A DNA stretch of 64,000 nt from Oasisia sp. SBJ-2009. Taxonomy: Eukaryota; Annelida; Polychaeta; Sabellida; Siboglinidae. The position numbers were made by a program, and so were the translations under genes. This document shows positions 1 to 28,565 of this stretch, piece by piece. The DNA lies in the NCBI GenBank assembly GCA_964017155.1, contig OZ024867.1, positions 11,452,716 to 11,516,715 on the forward strand, written 5' to 3'. The first letter of the stretch is position 1; the number at the start of each line of letters is the position of its first letter. Under the pieces are notes generated by a model. That model saw only the letters and a program-made list of their open reading frames with translations, was not told the origin of the DNA and made no database searches.

Positions 1-369
1 AACTAACCAAGATTGTGTAATCAAGAAAGACCTTGACACTGGATAGCGTCAGCACCAACTCACCCCTTTGAAAAAACTCCTCTTTTAACGTCGGCCAATG
101 AAGTCGCCCACGAGGAGTGTGGTTGGCCTGACGTGATGGGACATTATAGTTTGGCCTCAGGTAACATTTTACTATATTTTGGGGGTTACCTGTATGTAAT
201 GTTTAGGGCATGAATGAGTCACGGCGGACTCACCTATAAGTACAGGGTGTCCCACAAGGCACATCCAGTCACATGTCAATACTTAACATGCATTCACAAA
301 ACAAAACTACCACACCTAGATCCTTCCCAGTTTCTAAAACAAATACATTTAATATGCTATTAAAAAAAA
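1..369. other. YAP1 intron 4 sequence, no recognised feature
   Basis: Downstream of exon 4 on the minus strand. AT-rich, with no long open frame, no second-half YAP motif and no obvious repeat. The next YAP1 exon must lie beyond the left edge. Confidence 0.6.
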
Positions 370-622
370 TAAGAAGCTGCTTATTCCCAGGCAGTCCTGT
401 CCAACAATCCAACACCCAGACTAGGGAAGTATTCAGCTAGTGCATTGAGACTATTTTTACACAAATATCGAACATTGGCAGTTACTCATCAAGAGAGCTG
501 ATTAACTGTAGCAATGTAGACTAAACCAACTCACCTAAGGTCCAAACCACAGCACAGGATTCGAACACGGGTTCTCTTAGTTGAGAGTTGGGTGCTCTAA
601 CCACTGAGCTACTACACTTGAG
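370..622 (-). mobile_element. tRNA-derived SINE, family A, degenerate copy
   Basis: Read on the minus strand it begins with a tRNA-like head: A-box TAGCTCAGTGG and B-box GTTCGAATCC. The body has CTACATTGCTACAGTT, then a diverged version of the part ending GGATGCTTCCC in the 19.2 kb copy. Same family as the SINEs at 19228, 27005 and 27205. The anticodon arm and acceptor do not form a convincing functional tRNA. Confidence 0.7.
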
Positions 623-686
623 AGAAAACATAAATAGAAAAGGTTTCATGCTATCTTGAGATTTGAAAACAGAGCAATCTCATCCT

Positions 687-866
687 AAGAACGAACGAAC
701 GAACGAACGAACGAACGAACGAACGAACGAACGAACGAACGAACGAACGAACGAACGAACGAACGAACGAACGAACGAACGAACGAACGAACGAACGAAC
801 GAACGAACGAACGAACGAACGAACGAACGAACGAACGAACGAACGAACGAACGAACGAAAGAACGA
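687..866 (+). repeat. (GAAC)n microsatellite, about 45 copies
   Basis: Near-perfect tetranucleotide array ending 15 bp from the exon-4 donor of YAP1. A four-base unit is open in several frames, giving spurious repeats (NERT on plus, RSFV on minus). Confidence 0.97.
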
Positions 867-881
867 ATCAATCGGACTCAC

Positions 882-18086
<17,205 letters not shown>

Positions 18087-18720
18087 GTCGTCTGCCGTCG
18101 AACGAAATCGCCCAGGAGTGACTTTGTCGCGCGTCTCAAGTCACCCGCTGAACGTCGTCGGGCGTGTTTAATCCTAGACTGCGATCCTCCGTCGAAATAT
18201 AGCGAGTTTCCGTAGGTTTGGAAACACTTTCATGGGTGGACCCCCTTCTCCAAGTTTCTGCCAGCTTAGTCACGTGACCACTGTGTTGCAATTTACTTTC
18301 GCCGAAGCGCAACCCACGCGTACTTCACGCGCCCGGGTAAATAGTCCCGAATACAAACAACCGAAAATCACACGCCGTTAAAGTGTGTGACTGATTCACT
18401 TAAAAACGAATCACAGAAGGTGATTGCTAATAAAATGTGCGTGGCCTTATCGGTGAAACTGGCACAAATAGTCCCGTGTATATAAGTAGGCGTAGTGATA
18501 CAGTAGTACTTCTGCCGTGGGCGTGAGTTCGATGGGGGTCCCGTGTGCGTCACTCCGTCTGACCCCGGTGACCCCGGGCGCTGTTGGCGCAGCTCGGCGC
18601 CAGTGGCTTCCGACAAGGGGCCGTATCAGTTAACTTTGCGTACCGTTAACCAACACAACACAACGTCAGCGTCTGACCGCTGGGCGTAGCTTCCCACGGA
18701 CCGCGTCGTCCGTGTGTTCC
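18087..18720 (-). promoter_or_regulatory. CpG-rich 5' flank of YAP1, putative promoter
   Basis: The sequence upstream of exon 1 is visibly richer in G+C and CpG than the AT-rich surroundings. It holds a palindromic E-box (GTCACGTGAC, about 18270-18279), a CGCGCCCGGG stretch near 18329 and many CGs to about 18720. No TATA box stands out. An open minus-strand frame at 18368-18616 lacks an ATG and may be 5' UTR or chance. The promoter role is inferred from position and composition only. Confidence 0.45.
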
Positions 18721-18844
18721 GTAATCACGCACTCGCTAAGTGGTGGGGGTTGCTCTAGTGTGATTGTTAGGCCTAATTGACTCATGCCTAAATTAAGACG
18801 TTACCTGTTGATAATAACTAATAGTAACATAACCCTACTGGCCC

Positions 18845-19226
18845 TATAATAATAAGAATAATTTTTATTTATAAAGCGCCGTGTATCCAGAAAACGTTTC
18901 TGCTCAGAGGCGCGTACATACATCATTTGTAACATATAAATGTATAAAATATGATTAATCATTTAAAAAAGTTGCCTAAATGATAGTAAATAATTAATTA
19001 AATATAGTTTCTAAAACTCACAGTATATAAGCTAAACTTATCAGCAATAAATAAATATATAAAATAAATAATTAATAAAAATAAAATATATATATATATA
19101 TTATTTTAATAAGATATTAAAACAATACTCTAAAATACTAAAATAGTTTGGGAAACTATAATTACAGTTGAAATAAATTCATTGTGACAAAAACCTACAA
19201 GTAATTTATAAATGCGGCTTTAAAAA
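18845..19226. repeat. Dispersed AT-rich repeat, copy 2 (inverted relative to 1676-2050)
   Basis: Runs from ATAATAATAAGAATAATTTT and AAAGCGCC to AAATGCGGCTTT, with ATTACAGTTGAAATAAATTC in the body. It abuts the family-A SINE that follows. Confidence 0.7.
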
Positions 19227-19227
19227 G

Positions 19228-19560
19228 AGAGCGCAGTGGCTCAGGGGTACGGCTTCGGACTCTCGACTACGAGAACCCGGGTTCGAATCCTGGCTGCGGT
19301 GTTAAAACCTTGGGCAAGTTTTTTCACTCTACATTGCTCCAGTTCACTCAGCTGAATAAATGAGTACCTGACTATAGACAGTGGTGGATATGTGTACGAG
19401 CAGCCTTCGCGCATTAATTGTAGCATATGGCTGGATGCTTCCCAGAGAAGCCGAGATGGTGTCTGAGTGAACAGGTCTCTAGGGAAGTAAAGTGTAAAGC
19501 GCTTTGAACGGTCCTGAGGACTGGATACTGCGCTATATAAGAACTTGCCTTTTTTTTTAA
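19228..19560 (+). mobile_element. tRNA-derived SINE, family A, best-preserved copy
   Basis: The tRNA-like head has A-box TGGCTCAGGGGTA and B-box GGTTCGAATCC. The body includes CTACATTGCTCCAGTTCACT, GGCTGGATGCTTCCCAGAGA and AAGCGCTTTGAACGG. The tail reads GCGCTATATAAGAACTTGCC then T9. This layout (Pol III head, central body, tail shared with a partner LINE) is typical of invertebrate tRNA SINEs. Confidence 0.88.
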
Positions 19561-19629
19561 AGATGTATCTTTAAATTCGACTTAAAAAGTTCTAATGAGT
19601 CTATATGACGCAGACAGCGTTTGTGTTAT

Positions 19630-19800
19630 AACCACACGCGCGCGCACACACACGCACACACAAACATACACACACTTACCATCACGACTTACCACGCGAC
19701 AAGATTAATTACCATTAAGATATTACAATCAGGAAATACAGCTATATTATTTAGTTTACGTACTTACGTACTTACACGCACGCACGCACGCACGCACTCA

Positions 19801-19862
<62 letters not shown>
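19630..19862 (+). repeat. Compound (CA)n/(CGCA)n microsatellite
   Basis: Two blocks: 19636-19677 (CG/CA mixed) and 19771-19862 (ACGC then AC repeats), separated by unique sequence. Confidence 0.95.
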
Positions 19863-19863
<1 letters not shown>

Positions 19864-20010
19864 CACCTAGAATGACGAGGTTTTGCACGTGTTGATATAG
19901 CACACGTTTCTCCAGTGTTTTTTTTTGTTTTGTTTTTTAACGTACAATAAATACTTGGTAAATTAGTTTTGCAAGACGGACATACAATGCCAACAACTTT
20001 GGTAAATAGG

Positions 20011-20956
<946 letters not shown>

Positions 20957-20958
20957 AC

Positions 20959-20979
20959 TGGTGTCGGAAGTGGGGATCG
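20959..20979 (+). promoter_or_regulatory. Primer-binding site, probably for tRNA-Leu
   Basis: TGGTGTCGGAAGTGGGG starts two bases after the 5' LTR. TGG is complementary to the tRNA CCA end, and the rest resembles the complement of a tRNA-Leu acceptor/T-arm (…CCCACTTCTGACACCA in animals). The tRNA is inferred from memory of that sequence. Confidence 0.7.
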
Positions 20980-21398
20980 CCCAGCAACAACTTTGAAAGA
21001 AAAAGACCCTGTCGCACAGTCGCGTATAGTTCATGGTGAGCTATGTCGTAATCAGTTGGATATGTTTAATGTGTAGTGGTACAGGTGCTACAGTTATACA
21101 GTACAGGTTGTATATCATATGTTATCATCCGCACTAATCAAAGTTGCAGCTGTATACAGTGGGCGTATGTCAGTTGGTCAATGATTATGAGTTAGATGTC
21201 TGTCATCTAAGTAATGTTGTTATTGTAACCACATTTGGCTAGAGGGTTTATGTTGTAATGGTTTACGTTGTTATGTTAGTCCGTGATTTGATATCCTGAT
21301 GTTTGTTGTGTCTGTTCAGTCACACCTCTCAGTGAGTTGACACCAATCTCTGAAATTTGGTTGATCTTTTAATTAACTTGTCACTTCTTTCCATCAAC

Positions 21399-23165
21399 AT
21401 GACTGATGAACAAATTGCCGCTTTAATTGCACGGTCAAACGCAGCTTTAGCAGCAACATTGGCTGGTGTCATTCACCAGTTCAGGGCCCCGCTTGCACCA
21501 ACAATTAAGCTGGCCAAATTTATGGGCCATCCTATGACTGCTGGTGATCCAACTCTGGTTGAGTGGTTGGACCAGTTTGATATGTATGTACGTCAGGCAG
21601 AGGTGAGTGATGTTGATAAGGCAGTGGTAATGTTTGACCACCTAGGAGGGTGCGCACGGGAGGAAGTGTTGTGCCACCCTGATGCGGTGCGAAATGATTA
21701 TGGTGCTTTGGTTGCACTGCTGAAATTGCATTTTGCACCACACGAAACAGTGCATTTATTGAGTGCAGAGTTCTGTGCTCGAGTGCAATTGCCTGGAGAG
21801 ACTCTGGCTGAATACAGCAGAGTGCTCATGGGATTGCGCAATCGAATGGAGAAGGCAGCGGCCACTGATGTAGAGGGTCATGCACTGGCGCTACTGCGAG
21901 ACACTGCTTTGAAGTATCAGTTTATTGAGGGCGTTCAGGAGCAGTCTGTTCGTCGAGAGCTGAGGCGGATTGCTTTTCATTCTGCAGGCTCGCCCTTTCA
22001 CCACATGCGGAATGAGGCCCTGTATCTGTTTGATAATGAAGAACAACCTGGTGCCCTGCAAGGGGGAGATTTGTCTCCGGTCAATTCTAGGCTTCTAGAG
22101 GTAGCGCAGATGCAGCAAGAGCTGCAAAAGCAAGTGGTGGAGCTGGCATCACAACAGTGCCAGGCAGCTGGGCAAATGCAGGTGGTAATAGACCAGTTGC
22201 CCAGTCTGGCTGGCCAACCTCAGTTAGCAGCGCAGGCTAGGCCAGCAAGCTCGACCAGGCCCAACCCCCGAGACGGCTCATGTTTCTATTGTAGGGAACA
22301 TGGTCATTTCATCAGAGAATGTCCCAACAGGAGGACTCCATCCGTGCCACTTAGTCGCAGGGGTAGCTCCTGTTTCCATGGTAAGCAGGAGGGCCACTTT
22401 GTCCGCGATTGCCCGCAGAAGAAGTGTGTAAGTGTGAGGAGCAGAGGGCCTGAGCCGAGCAGTGCTCAAGTGACATGTCTGGCTAGTGATCAGATAGATG
22501 GAGCTTTATCTAAGGGAGTGACAGAGAGGTTGGGTATAGCAGAAGGGAGGATTGTAGAGTTGGAAGGGAGGTTGTTGGAGGCAGAGACCTTGGAGGTACA
22601 GCTCCGCCAGCAGGTAGTGACCCTAAAGGCTGGCCAGGAGCAGATGAGGAGGCAGGGGGAGGAACTGCACAGGGAAGCAAGGGAGAAAAGGGGTTTTGCA
22701 GAGAGGCTGGAGAAAGCCAATGGTGAAATCTCAGCATTGAGAGGCAATGTGGAATCTGCCCGGGCTGATGTGATGGTGGCCAGCAGTAAGAATTCTCAAC
22801 TGCTTAGCCAGTTGAAAGGCAATCAGGTTGCGTATGGAGCCCTGGTGGAGCAGCTCAAAGAAATGCGTGAGGAGCTTGGTGAGCAGAAAAGCCAGTTCTG
22901 CAAACAGGTGGCAGAGCTGCAGAGCAATCTGTCCGCCGTCTGCAGCAAGAGGGATGCCACAGTTTGTCTCTGTGAGACCACTCAAGTGGATGCGGAGCTC
23001 TTCCAAAGCCAGGTGGAGAGGCTGGAATGTGAGAGGGGCGAGGCAGAGGTGAGCAGAAAACATCGGAATTGGCTGGCTGCATGGAGACAACCATATAATT
23101 TGTTTGGAAGAAAGGCCAACGTTTATCGTTGGTGCAGGAAGTGGCACACCTCTGCATGTCTGTAG
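21399..23165 (+). CDS. Gag-like protein with CCHC knuckle and C-terminal coiled coil
   Basis: 588 residues from the ATG at 21399 (MTDEQIAALIARS); the frame is open further upstream but has no earlier ATG. Residues about 40-225 have the pattern of a retrotransposon Gag/capsid domain (LVEWLDQFDMYV, LKLHFAPHE, ETLAEYSRVL). Residues 295-308 form a canonical zinc knuckle, C-X2-C-X4-H-X4-C (CFYCREHGHFIREC). A second copy at 325-338 has lost its second Cys (Gly328). Residues about 370-552 are a long Glu/Leu/Gln coiled coil (QLRQQVVTLKAGQEQM, ERLEKANGEISALRG), an unusual C-terminal addition where protease/pol would normally follow. It presumably forms particles and binds RNA. Stop TAG at 23163; no pol frame follows. 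Confidence 0.85.
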   Translation: MTDEQIAALIARSNAALAATLAGVIHQFRAPLAPTIKLAKFMGHPMTAGDPTLVEWLDQFDMYVRQAEVSDVDKAVVMFDHLGGCAREEVLCHPDAVRNDYGALVALLKLHFAPHETVHLLSAEFCARVQLPGETLAEYSRVLMGLRNRMEKAAATDVEGHALALLRDTALKYQFIEGVQEQSVRRELRRIAFHSAGSPFHHMRNEALYLFDNEEQPGALQGGDLSPVNSRLLEVAQMQQELQKQVVELASQQCQAAGQMQVVIDQLPSLAGQPQLAAQARPASSTRPNPRDGSCFYCREHGHFIRECPNRRTPSVPLSRRGSSCFHGKQEGHFVRDCPQKKCVSVRSRGPEPSSAQVTCLASDQIDGALSKGVTERLGIAEGRIVELEGRLLEAETLEVQLRQQVVTLKAGQEQMRRQGEELHREAREKRGFAERLEKANGEISALRGNVESARADVMVASSKNSQLLSQLKGNQVAYGALVEQLKEMREELGEQKSQFCKQVAELQSNLSAVCSKRDATVCLCETTQVDAELFQSQVERLECERGEAEVSRKHRNWLAAWRQPYNLFGRKANVYRWCRKWHTSACL

Positions 23166-23270
23166 AACTTGCCAGGTCTGTAATCTGTATATATCTCCTA
23201 AACACAGTGTTAGAGCAGGACATGGCGTTCGCCACTATCTTATCGTTTGTCATTTTGAGGTCTCTTGTTG

Positions 23271-23996
23271 GTGGATAGTTGCCTGCACGAGCGGGACATG
23301 GCGCTTGCCACTATCTATTCAGCTGTCGTCTGTAGTGTCCAGTTGGTGGATAGTTGCCTGCACGAGCGGGACATGGCGCTTGCCACTATCTATTCAGCTG
23401 TCGTCTGTGGTGTCCAGTTGGTGGATAGTTGCCTGCACGAGCGGGACATGGCGCTTGCCACTATCTATTCAGCTGTCGTCTGTAGTGTCCAGTTGGTGGA
23501 TAGTTGCCTGCACGAGCGGGACATGGCGCTTGCCACTATCTATTCAGCTGTCGTCTGTAGTGTCCAGTTGGTGGATAGTTGCCTGCACGAGCGGGACATG
23601 GCGCTTGCCACTATCTATTCAGCTGTCGTCTGTAGTGTCCAGTTGGTGGATATTTGCCTGCACGAGCGGGACATGGCGCTTGCCACTATCTATTCAGCTG
23701 TCGTCTGTAGTGTCCAGTTGGTAGATAGTTGCCTGCACGAGCGGGACATGGCGCTTGCCACTATCTATTCAGCTGTCGTCTGTAGTGTCCAGTTGGTAGA
23801 TAGTTGCCTGCACGAGCGGGACATGGCGCTTGCCACTATCTATTCAGCTGTCGTCTGTAGTGTCCAGTTGGTAGATAGTTGCCTGCACGAGCGGGACATG
23901 GCGCTTGCCACTATCTATTCAGCTGTCGTCTGTAGTGTCCAGTTGGTAGATAGTTGCCTGCACGAGCGGGACATGGCGCTTGCCACTATCTTATAA
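23271..23996 (+). repeat. 75-bp minisatellite inside the retrotransposon, 10 copies
   Basis: Copies start at 23271 and every 75 bp to 23946. They are nearly identical (GTGG/GTAG, one AGTT to ATTT change, one TAGTG/TGGTG change). Decayed copies flank it at 23212-23270 and 24020-24120. The 25-codon length keeps at least two frames open: LVDSCLHERDMALATIYSAV... (23265-23996) and WWIVACTSGTWRLPLSIQLS... (from 23104). The first is in the same frame as Gag but separated from it by stops. Confidence 0.95.
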
Positions 23997-24514
23997 TTAT
24001 CGTTTTGAAAGTCTCTTAGAAGATAGTTGCCTGCATGAGCAGGACATGGCGTTTGCCACTATCTTGTAATGTAACAATTCACTGGTAGTTCCCTGCACTA
24101 GCGGGACATGGGTTTCCTCTACCATCAACTGCAATGTGTTGCTTGTAAGGCATAGGTGCCAGGCTAAGGTAAATTGACACAATAATAGTTGTTGCAATGG
24201 GTGTCACAAGTAGTGTGAAATGTTTATGATGTTTGCTCCATGTGGAGACGGGGTCGCCCACGTCATTTAGCATGTTTAATTTTGCTATGTTGTTAATTTT
24301 GGTTTAGACCTTATGTTCTTTATATTTATGCTATGAAAGTATAATGGTGTTTGCTCCAGGTGGAGACGGGGGTTGCCCGCACCAACCAGTGAGTGTAGTC
24401 GTGGGTACTACTGTTTTTTTATTATTCTGACTTGTGTCTATTGTGAGGCCTTTGGGTCACAAGTGTTTGGTATTGGTGTAATCCGTGGACGGATTCAGAC
24501 AAAACTGGGGCAGA
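23997..24514 (+). other. Retrotransposon 3' internal region and weak polypurine tract
   Basis: Two similar phrases, GTTTGCTCCATGTGGAGACG and GTTTGCTCCAGGTGGAGACG (24231, 24350), lie before the 3' LTR. The bases directly before the LTR (AAAACTGGGGCAGA) are purine-rich but interrupted, a poor polypurine tract. No pol sequence. Confidence 0.55.
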
Positions 24515-25651
24515 TGTCATGGACCGTAATCGGTGACGCCACCTGGGGATTAATAGTTAGTATTAATTAAGCAGTCACAATAGGTGGCACTGCAGTAGGT
24601 TCAGCGGGATTTGGGAGTTGCGTGGGAGGAAGGCGCGGGACTCGAGACTTGCAAACAACGAAGTCGAGTAACCAACCGCATACATGTACGTTACGAGATG
24701 TGACGAATTATCTTGAAAGATTGTGAGTAACTGTTTTATTTTCACGTGTTGACACTCGCGTAGTCAGGATGATGCAGCTAGCGATCAGTGACAATTTATA
24801 ATAGGAACTTGTCAATAATTAGAATTTATATCAGTTGCAAATTGGTTTTCCCTCGTGTCGTGGTGGTAAAATGAATGGTGTTTCCACCTGTATTCTAGGT
24901 TATTCATAGGAATAATATGTCGTCGTTTGTATGTATCCTGTGTTATACGCTAATAGCGTTAGAGTAGCACTGTTATGGTGTCGATTATATACAGTGAAGA
25001 TATTTCAGAAAGTAAGAAGTTTGCTGAATTGTCCTGTATGTAATAACCCAAATTTGTGTATGTACTATGATACTCGCTAGAGGGCGGCATTGAGCCGGCG
25101 AGTGAGTTCAGATGTAGTTACCCAGATGGTCGCTGGAGGTTAACCATTGATAGGCCTGATGACACTTATTAGAATAGGGTAAAGGCCACTGTGTTAATTG
25201 TTAAATACTTTTATTCTACAGTGTGTGCTGCTCTAACTGATGCGCCAAGAAGTGTGTGCCTGACATTCCTGGCTGTGGGCAGGTACATATCATGATTAAT
25301 TCTTGTATTCTTATATTATATTTCGAGTGTTGGTATGTATTTGTGCTACGGTTCTCATAAAGTTGTCAACAGAGAACGGATGTCTTAAGTGGATTCTGTT
25401 GGTTGTGTTGCGCTGTTGGACAGTATATTTACTTACGGTTCATGTACTTAATTTTAATGTATATTGACTGTATTTACATCAGTTTTGAGATGTTTACTTT
25501 GATTGATGGTAAAGATATCCATGTGTTGTATTGTGTATGTGTGTATATTTATATATGTGGTAACACCTGTGTTATTGTTACAGGGTCTTGTCTTGTTCTT
25601 CATGTACAATAAAGATTGTTGACGGTTACCGCCCGCTCCGCGTCCATCCTT

Positions 25652-25655
<4 letters not shown>
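24515..25655 (+). repeat. 3' LTR, 1,141 bp, containing an extra 301-bp GT-AG segment
   Basis: Matches the 5' LTR except for one substitution and a 301-bp addition at 25283-25583. The AATAAA signal is at 25608-25613, after the extra segment. Followed directly by TATATA. Confidence 0.95.
25283..25583 (+). other. Intron-like segment in the 3' LTR only
   Basis: Boundaries read GGGCAG|GTACATAT...TTGTTACAG|GGTCTTG. Removing 25283-25583 gives the 5' LTR sequence exactly. The segment is T-rich and has CAG|G at both edges, as in spliced introns; the same 4-bp CAGG would also fit a target duplication or a microhomology deletion. Confidence 0.75.
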
Positions 25656-25700
<45 letters not shown>

Positions 25701-25791
25701 AATAATATATATATATATATATATATAATATACATATATATATATATTATATATATATATATAATATACATGTATATATATATATATATAT

Positions 25792-25831
<40 letters not shown>

Positions 25832-25890
25832 GCCTATTGTATGTATGTGTGTGTGTGCGCGCGTGCGCGTGCGTGTGCGCGTGCGTGTGT
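25656..25890. repeat. Interrupted (TA)n tract followed by (TG/CG)n
   Basis: TA blocks with ATGTATGTATAATA interruptions to about 25830, then GTGTGTGTGCGCGCGTGCGCG (25847-25889). This is the right half of the retrotransposon's target. Confidence 0.95.
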
Positions 25891-26129
25891 GCCAGGGTTA
25901 GAATACAGCCAGCTGGGGCCCAACTTTTAAAAATCTAGGGGCCGGACACAAAAACTGGGGACCAAGTCAAAAATGCACGTTTAAGTCACAATGTAACTCA
26001 ATCATTTTATTCAACACATTTAACGTGCCGCAAACATCATGATTGTTCGGCTAATAACGCAGGTAAAATGGTTTTGGAATGTTCTATTTGGATGTCGTAA
26101 TAAAGGTCAACAGTAGCCCTTCCAAAGAC
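25891..26129. other. Unclassified sequence
   Basis: No open frame or repeat recognised. Confidence 0.4.
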
Positions 26130-26640
26130 CTATACAGTACGGTACGGTACGGTACGGTACGGTACAATACAATTTTATTGTCCCGGACCGGGAAATTAAT
26201 TTTGCAGCGTTCGTCATCTTAAAAATATAAAATACAGAGTAGAGAAATAAAAATAAAAATAAATTCATTATTAAAACAATATGTAAACATTAATCATAAT
26301 AAAATACAAAACAAATCTATAATATCATTTCAAAATTAAAGTTATAATTGTGGTTGTGGTCTTCCCATTACAAATAAAATATTAAAGAAATAAAATACAA
26401 CATACACGCATAGCGTCAGATGTGTTTATCGTTTAGAAGTCGTACAGACAGTGGAATGAATTACTCTCGCTGTTACATCTCGTTATAAGGATGACGTGCA
26501 TCTTCTTTTGTAGACTACAGTTACATCACCATTGCCGTTCACGGCAGCTCGCCCGACAAGGCAATACTCCTGCAATCGTGACGTTCGCAAGTTGAAATTC
26601 ACGGACACGTACGCCTAATCTGTTCTAGACATTCCTTTTA
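26130..26640 (-). mobile_element. Probable retroelement 3' end ending in a 5-bp tandem repeat
   Basis: On the minus strand AATTAATTTCCCGGTCCGGG, ACAATAAAATTGTATT and then (GTACC)n (26139-26166 on plus) look like a retroelement 3' untranslated end finishing in short tandem repeats. The body up to about 26640 has no clear protein. Low-certainty assignment. Confidence 0.35.
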
Positions 26641-27004
26641 TTGGAAAGAATTGCGACCATGCCTGCACCAGTTTATGGGCCCAGAAAATTATCAGCAATT
26701 GAAGACAGTGTATTAATACAATTTGTTGGCCTTGCTGGTGTTTGAGTTGGGCGAGGGATGGCTGGCTAGGTGGCTTCGTTCCTATCCAAATTTGTATGAA
26801 TTATTCTATTTTTAATATTTACAAAGTATCTAAGATGGGTCACATTATATTCCTCCCGAGTCGGCAGCCGTGAACAGGGTAGACGCTGGGTAGGGCGTAT
26901 ATATACCCGCGGCAAAGATCAATGGTCTTGTTTTCTTCGGGTTGCCACGTGTACATACTAATCAACGCAATAATGCACACGTACGAATACTATACAACAC
27001 TTTT
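26641..27004. other. Unclassified sequence
   Basis: No supported feature. Confidence 0.4.
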
Positions 27005-27200
27005 GTGTGGAGCGCAGTTGCTCAGAGGTAGAGCTTCAGACTAGCGACTAAAAACAATCATAGGCAAGCTTTTTACTTTACATTGCTCCAGTTCACTCAG
27101 CTATAAAAAATTATAAATGACGACAACCTTCGCGGATTAACTGCCGCGTGGCTGAATGCTTCCCAGATAAGTTGATATGGTGTTGGCCCAGACTATCGAA
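27005..27200 (+). mobile_element. SINE family A, decayed and 3'-truncated copy
   Basis: GAGCGCAGTTGCTCAGAGGTAG keeps the A-box, but the B-box region is deleted. The body CATTGCTCCAGTTCACTCAG and GCTGAATGCTTCCCAGATAA remains. It stops where the inverted copy at 27205 begins. Confidence 0.75.
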
Positions 27201-27204
27201 TCTT

Positions 27205-27536
27205 CAACAAGTAAAGGCAAGTTCTTATATAGCGCAGTATCCAGTCCTCAGATCCGTTCACTTCACTTCCATGACAGACCTGTTCACTCAGACACCATCT
27301 CGGCTTCTCTGGGAAGCATCCAGCCATATGCTACAATTAAGGCGCGAAGCTAGGCTGCTCGTACACATATCCACCACTCTCTATAGCCAGGTACTCATTT
27401 ATTCAGCTGAGTGTACTGGAGCAATGTAGAGTGAAAAAAAACTTGTCCAAGGTTTTAACACCGCAGCCAGGATTCGAACCCGGGTTCTCATAGTCGAGAG
27501 TGCGGAGCTCTAGCCCTGAGCCACTACAACCACTTA
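27205..27536 (-). mobile_element. SINE family A, near full-length copy
   Basis: Reverse complement of the 19228 copy: starts (plus) with GGCAAGTTCTTATATAGCGC and ends with the head GGATTCGAACCCGGGTTCTC, then GAGCCACTACAACCACTT. Tail to tail with the copy at 27005. Confidence 0.87.
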
Positions 27537-27626
27537 AACAAGACAACAAGCAGCCACTTGAAACAATCATGAAGACATGCGAGCCATGATCACCATGCAG
27601 AAGACGGTGGAAGTGGGTTGACCCGG

Positions 27627-28030
27627 TGCTACAGAAAGAACAAATTACAAAATTGTTACAAATCAGGAGATTCCAGTTTGTTTACAAACTACAGGCCCAT
27701 CTCACTATTACCTGCATTCTCCAAAGTGTTCGAAAGATTGATATATAATCGTCTCCATAGCTTTCCTGAAAAGTACAATATTCTGTTTTCATCCCAATAT
27801 GGTTTTCGTAAACAAAGTTCAACTAAACATGCCACTCTGGAACTAATAGATAGCGTAGTAAATGCGTTAAATGACAAACAGTATGCTCTTGCTGTGTTTA
27901 TTGACTTAAGCAAAGCCTTTGACACATTAGATCACAACATTTTGCTTGATAAACTATGGCACTATGGTATTAGAGGGGTCCCACACAAACTTTTAAAAGC
28001 TACATTGAACATAGAAAGCAATTTGTTATA
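27627..28030 (+). pseudogene. Non-LTR retrotransposon reverse transcriptase fragment
   Basis: About 130 open codons read KSGDSSLFTNYRPISLLP, FERLIYNRLHSF, QYGFRKQSSTKHATLELID and AVFIDLSKAFDTLDHNIL, the N-terminal part of an RT domain including catalytic motif A (F-x-DLSKAFDT). This arrangement fits the Jockey/CR1/L2 group. It breaks after HYGIRG; the YADD motif, the rest of RT and the endonuclease are absent. A truncated dead copy. Confidence 0.88.
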
Positions 28031-28227
28031 AACATACAAGGGCGTAGCTAGCCGTACGCACGTACGCACGGACTTCCACATCAATAAGGCAACCACAAAA
28101 TGCCCACTTCAAACGGTGGCCAGAGGATGCCAAGATATGTTCTTAGCTTTTGGCAACAAAAACGTCATCACTTGTAACAATTCGTCAACATTTTGACACC
28201 GTTGTATTCAGTTTCTTCTTCTTCTTC

Positions 28228-28565
28228 TTACGGTTAGCTCATCACTCTACGGTTAGCTCATCACAAACATGTGGCTAACGAGCCACAAGTTTGTGACTAG
28301 AGTATTGTCGAGCTTGGTTTTCAGAGTTGTCCTTCTCTAGAATTAGTTAGTCCACTATAAGGTTACACATTTACCCTGTGTGGGGGATCTTTTACTTCCC
28401 CTGGCATAGACACCAGATAGAAGGGACCACCGGCTTTTAGTATCTCTTCCGAAAGACACAGGCAATGTGAGGTGAACGAAATGGCCTAAGTTTCGAAACG
28501 GCGGCAGGTGGGATCGAACCACCGTCCCCTCGATTAACGGCGCTCTTCCGCGCGACCACCGCTCC
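28228..28565 (-). mobile_element. tRNA-derived SINE, family B, with head
   Basis: On the minus strand the head reads GGTGGTCGCGCGGAAGAGCG then GGTTCGATCCCACC (B-box). The body CTAAAAGCCGGTGGTCCCTT and TGGTGTCTATGCCAGGGGAA matches the copy at 12405. The left end has a short duplication of GGTTAGCTCATCAC. Confidence 0.8.

Noticed and set aside
541..620. Possible tRNA gene (minus strand)
   Set aside because: A- and B-boxes are present, but the sequence continues into a SINE body shared with other copies and the acceptor stem does not pair well. It is a SINE head.
18368..18616. Additional YAP1 coding exon upstream of exon 1
   Set aside because: Open minus-strand frame without ATG or a good donor in phase with exon 1; kept only as possible 5' UTR or promoter sequence.
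19240..19305. Possible tRNA gene (plus strand)
   Set aside because: Same reason: head of a family-A SINE with body and tail attached.
22490..23253. Minus-strand open frames of up to 138 codons within gag
   Set aside because: Shadows of the Gag coiled-coil frame; no domain of their own.
27148..27429. 93-codon plus-strand open frame
   Set aside because: Lies across two SINE copies; no independent support.
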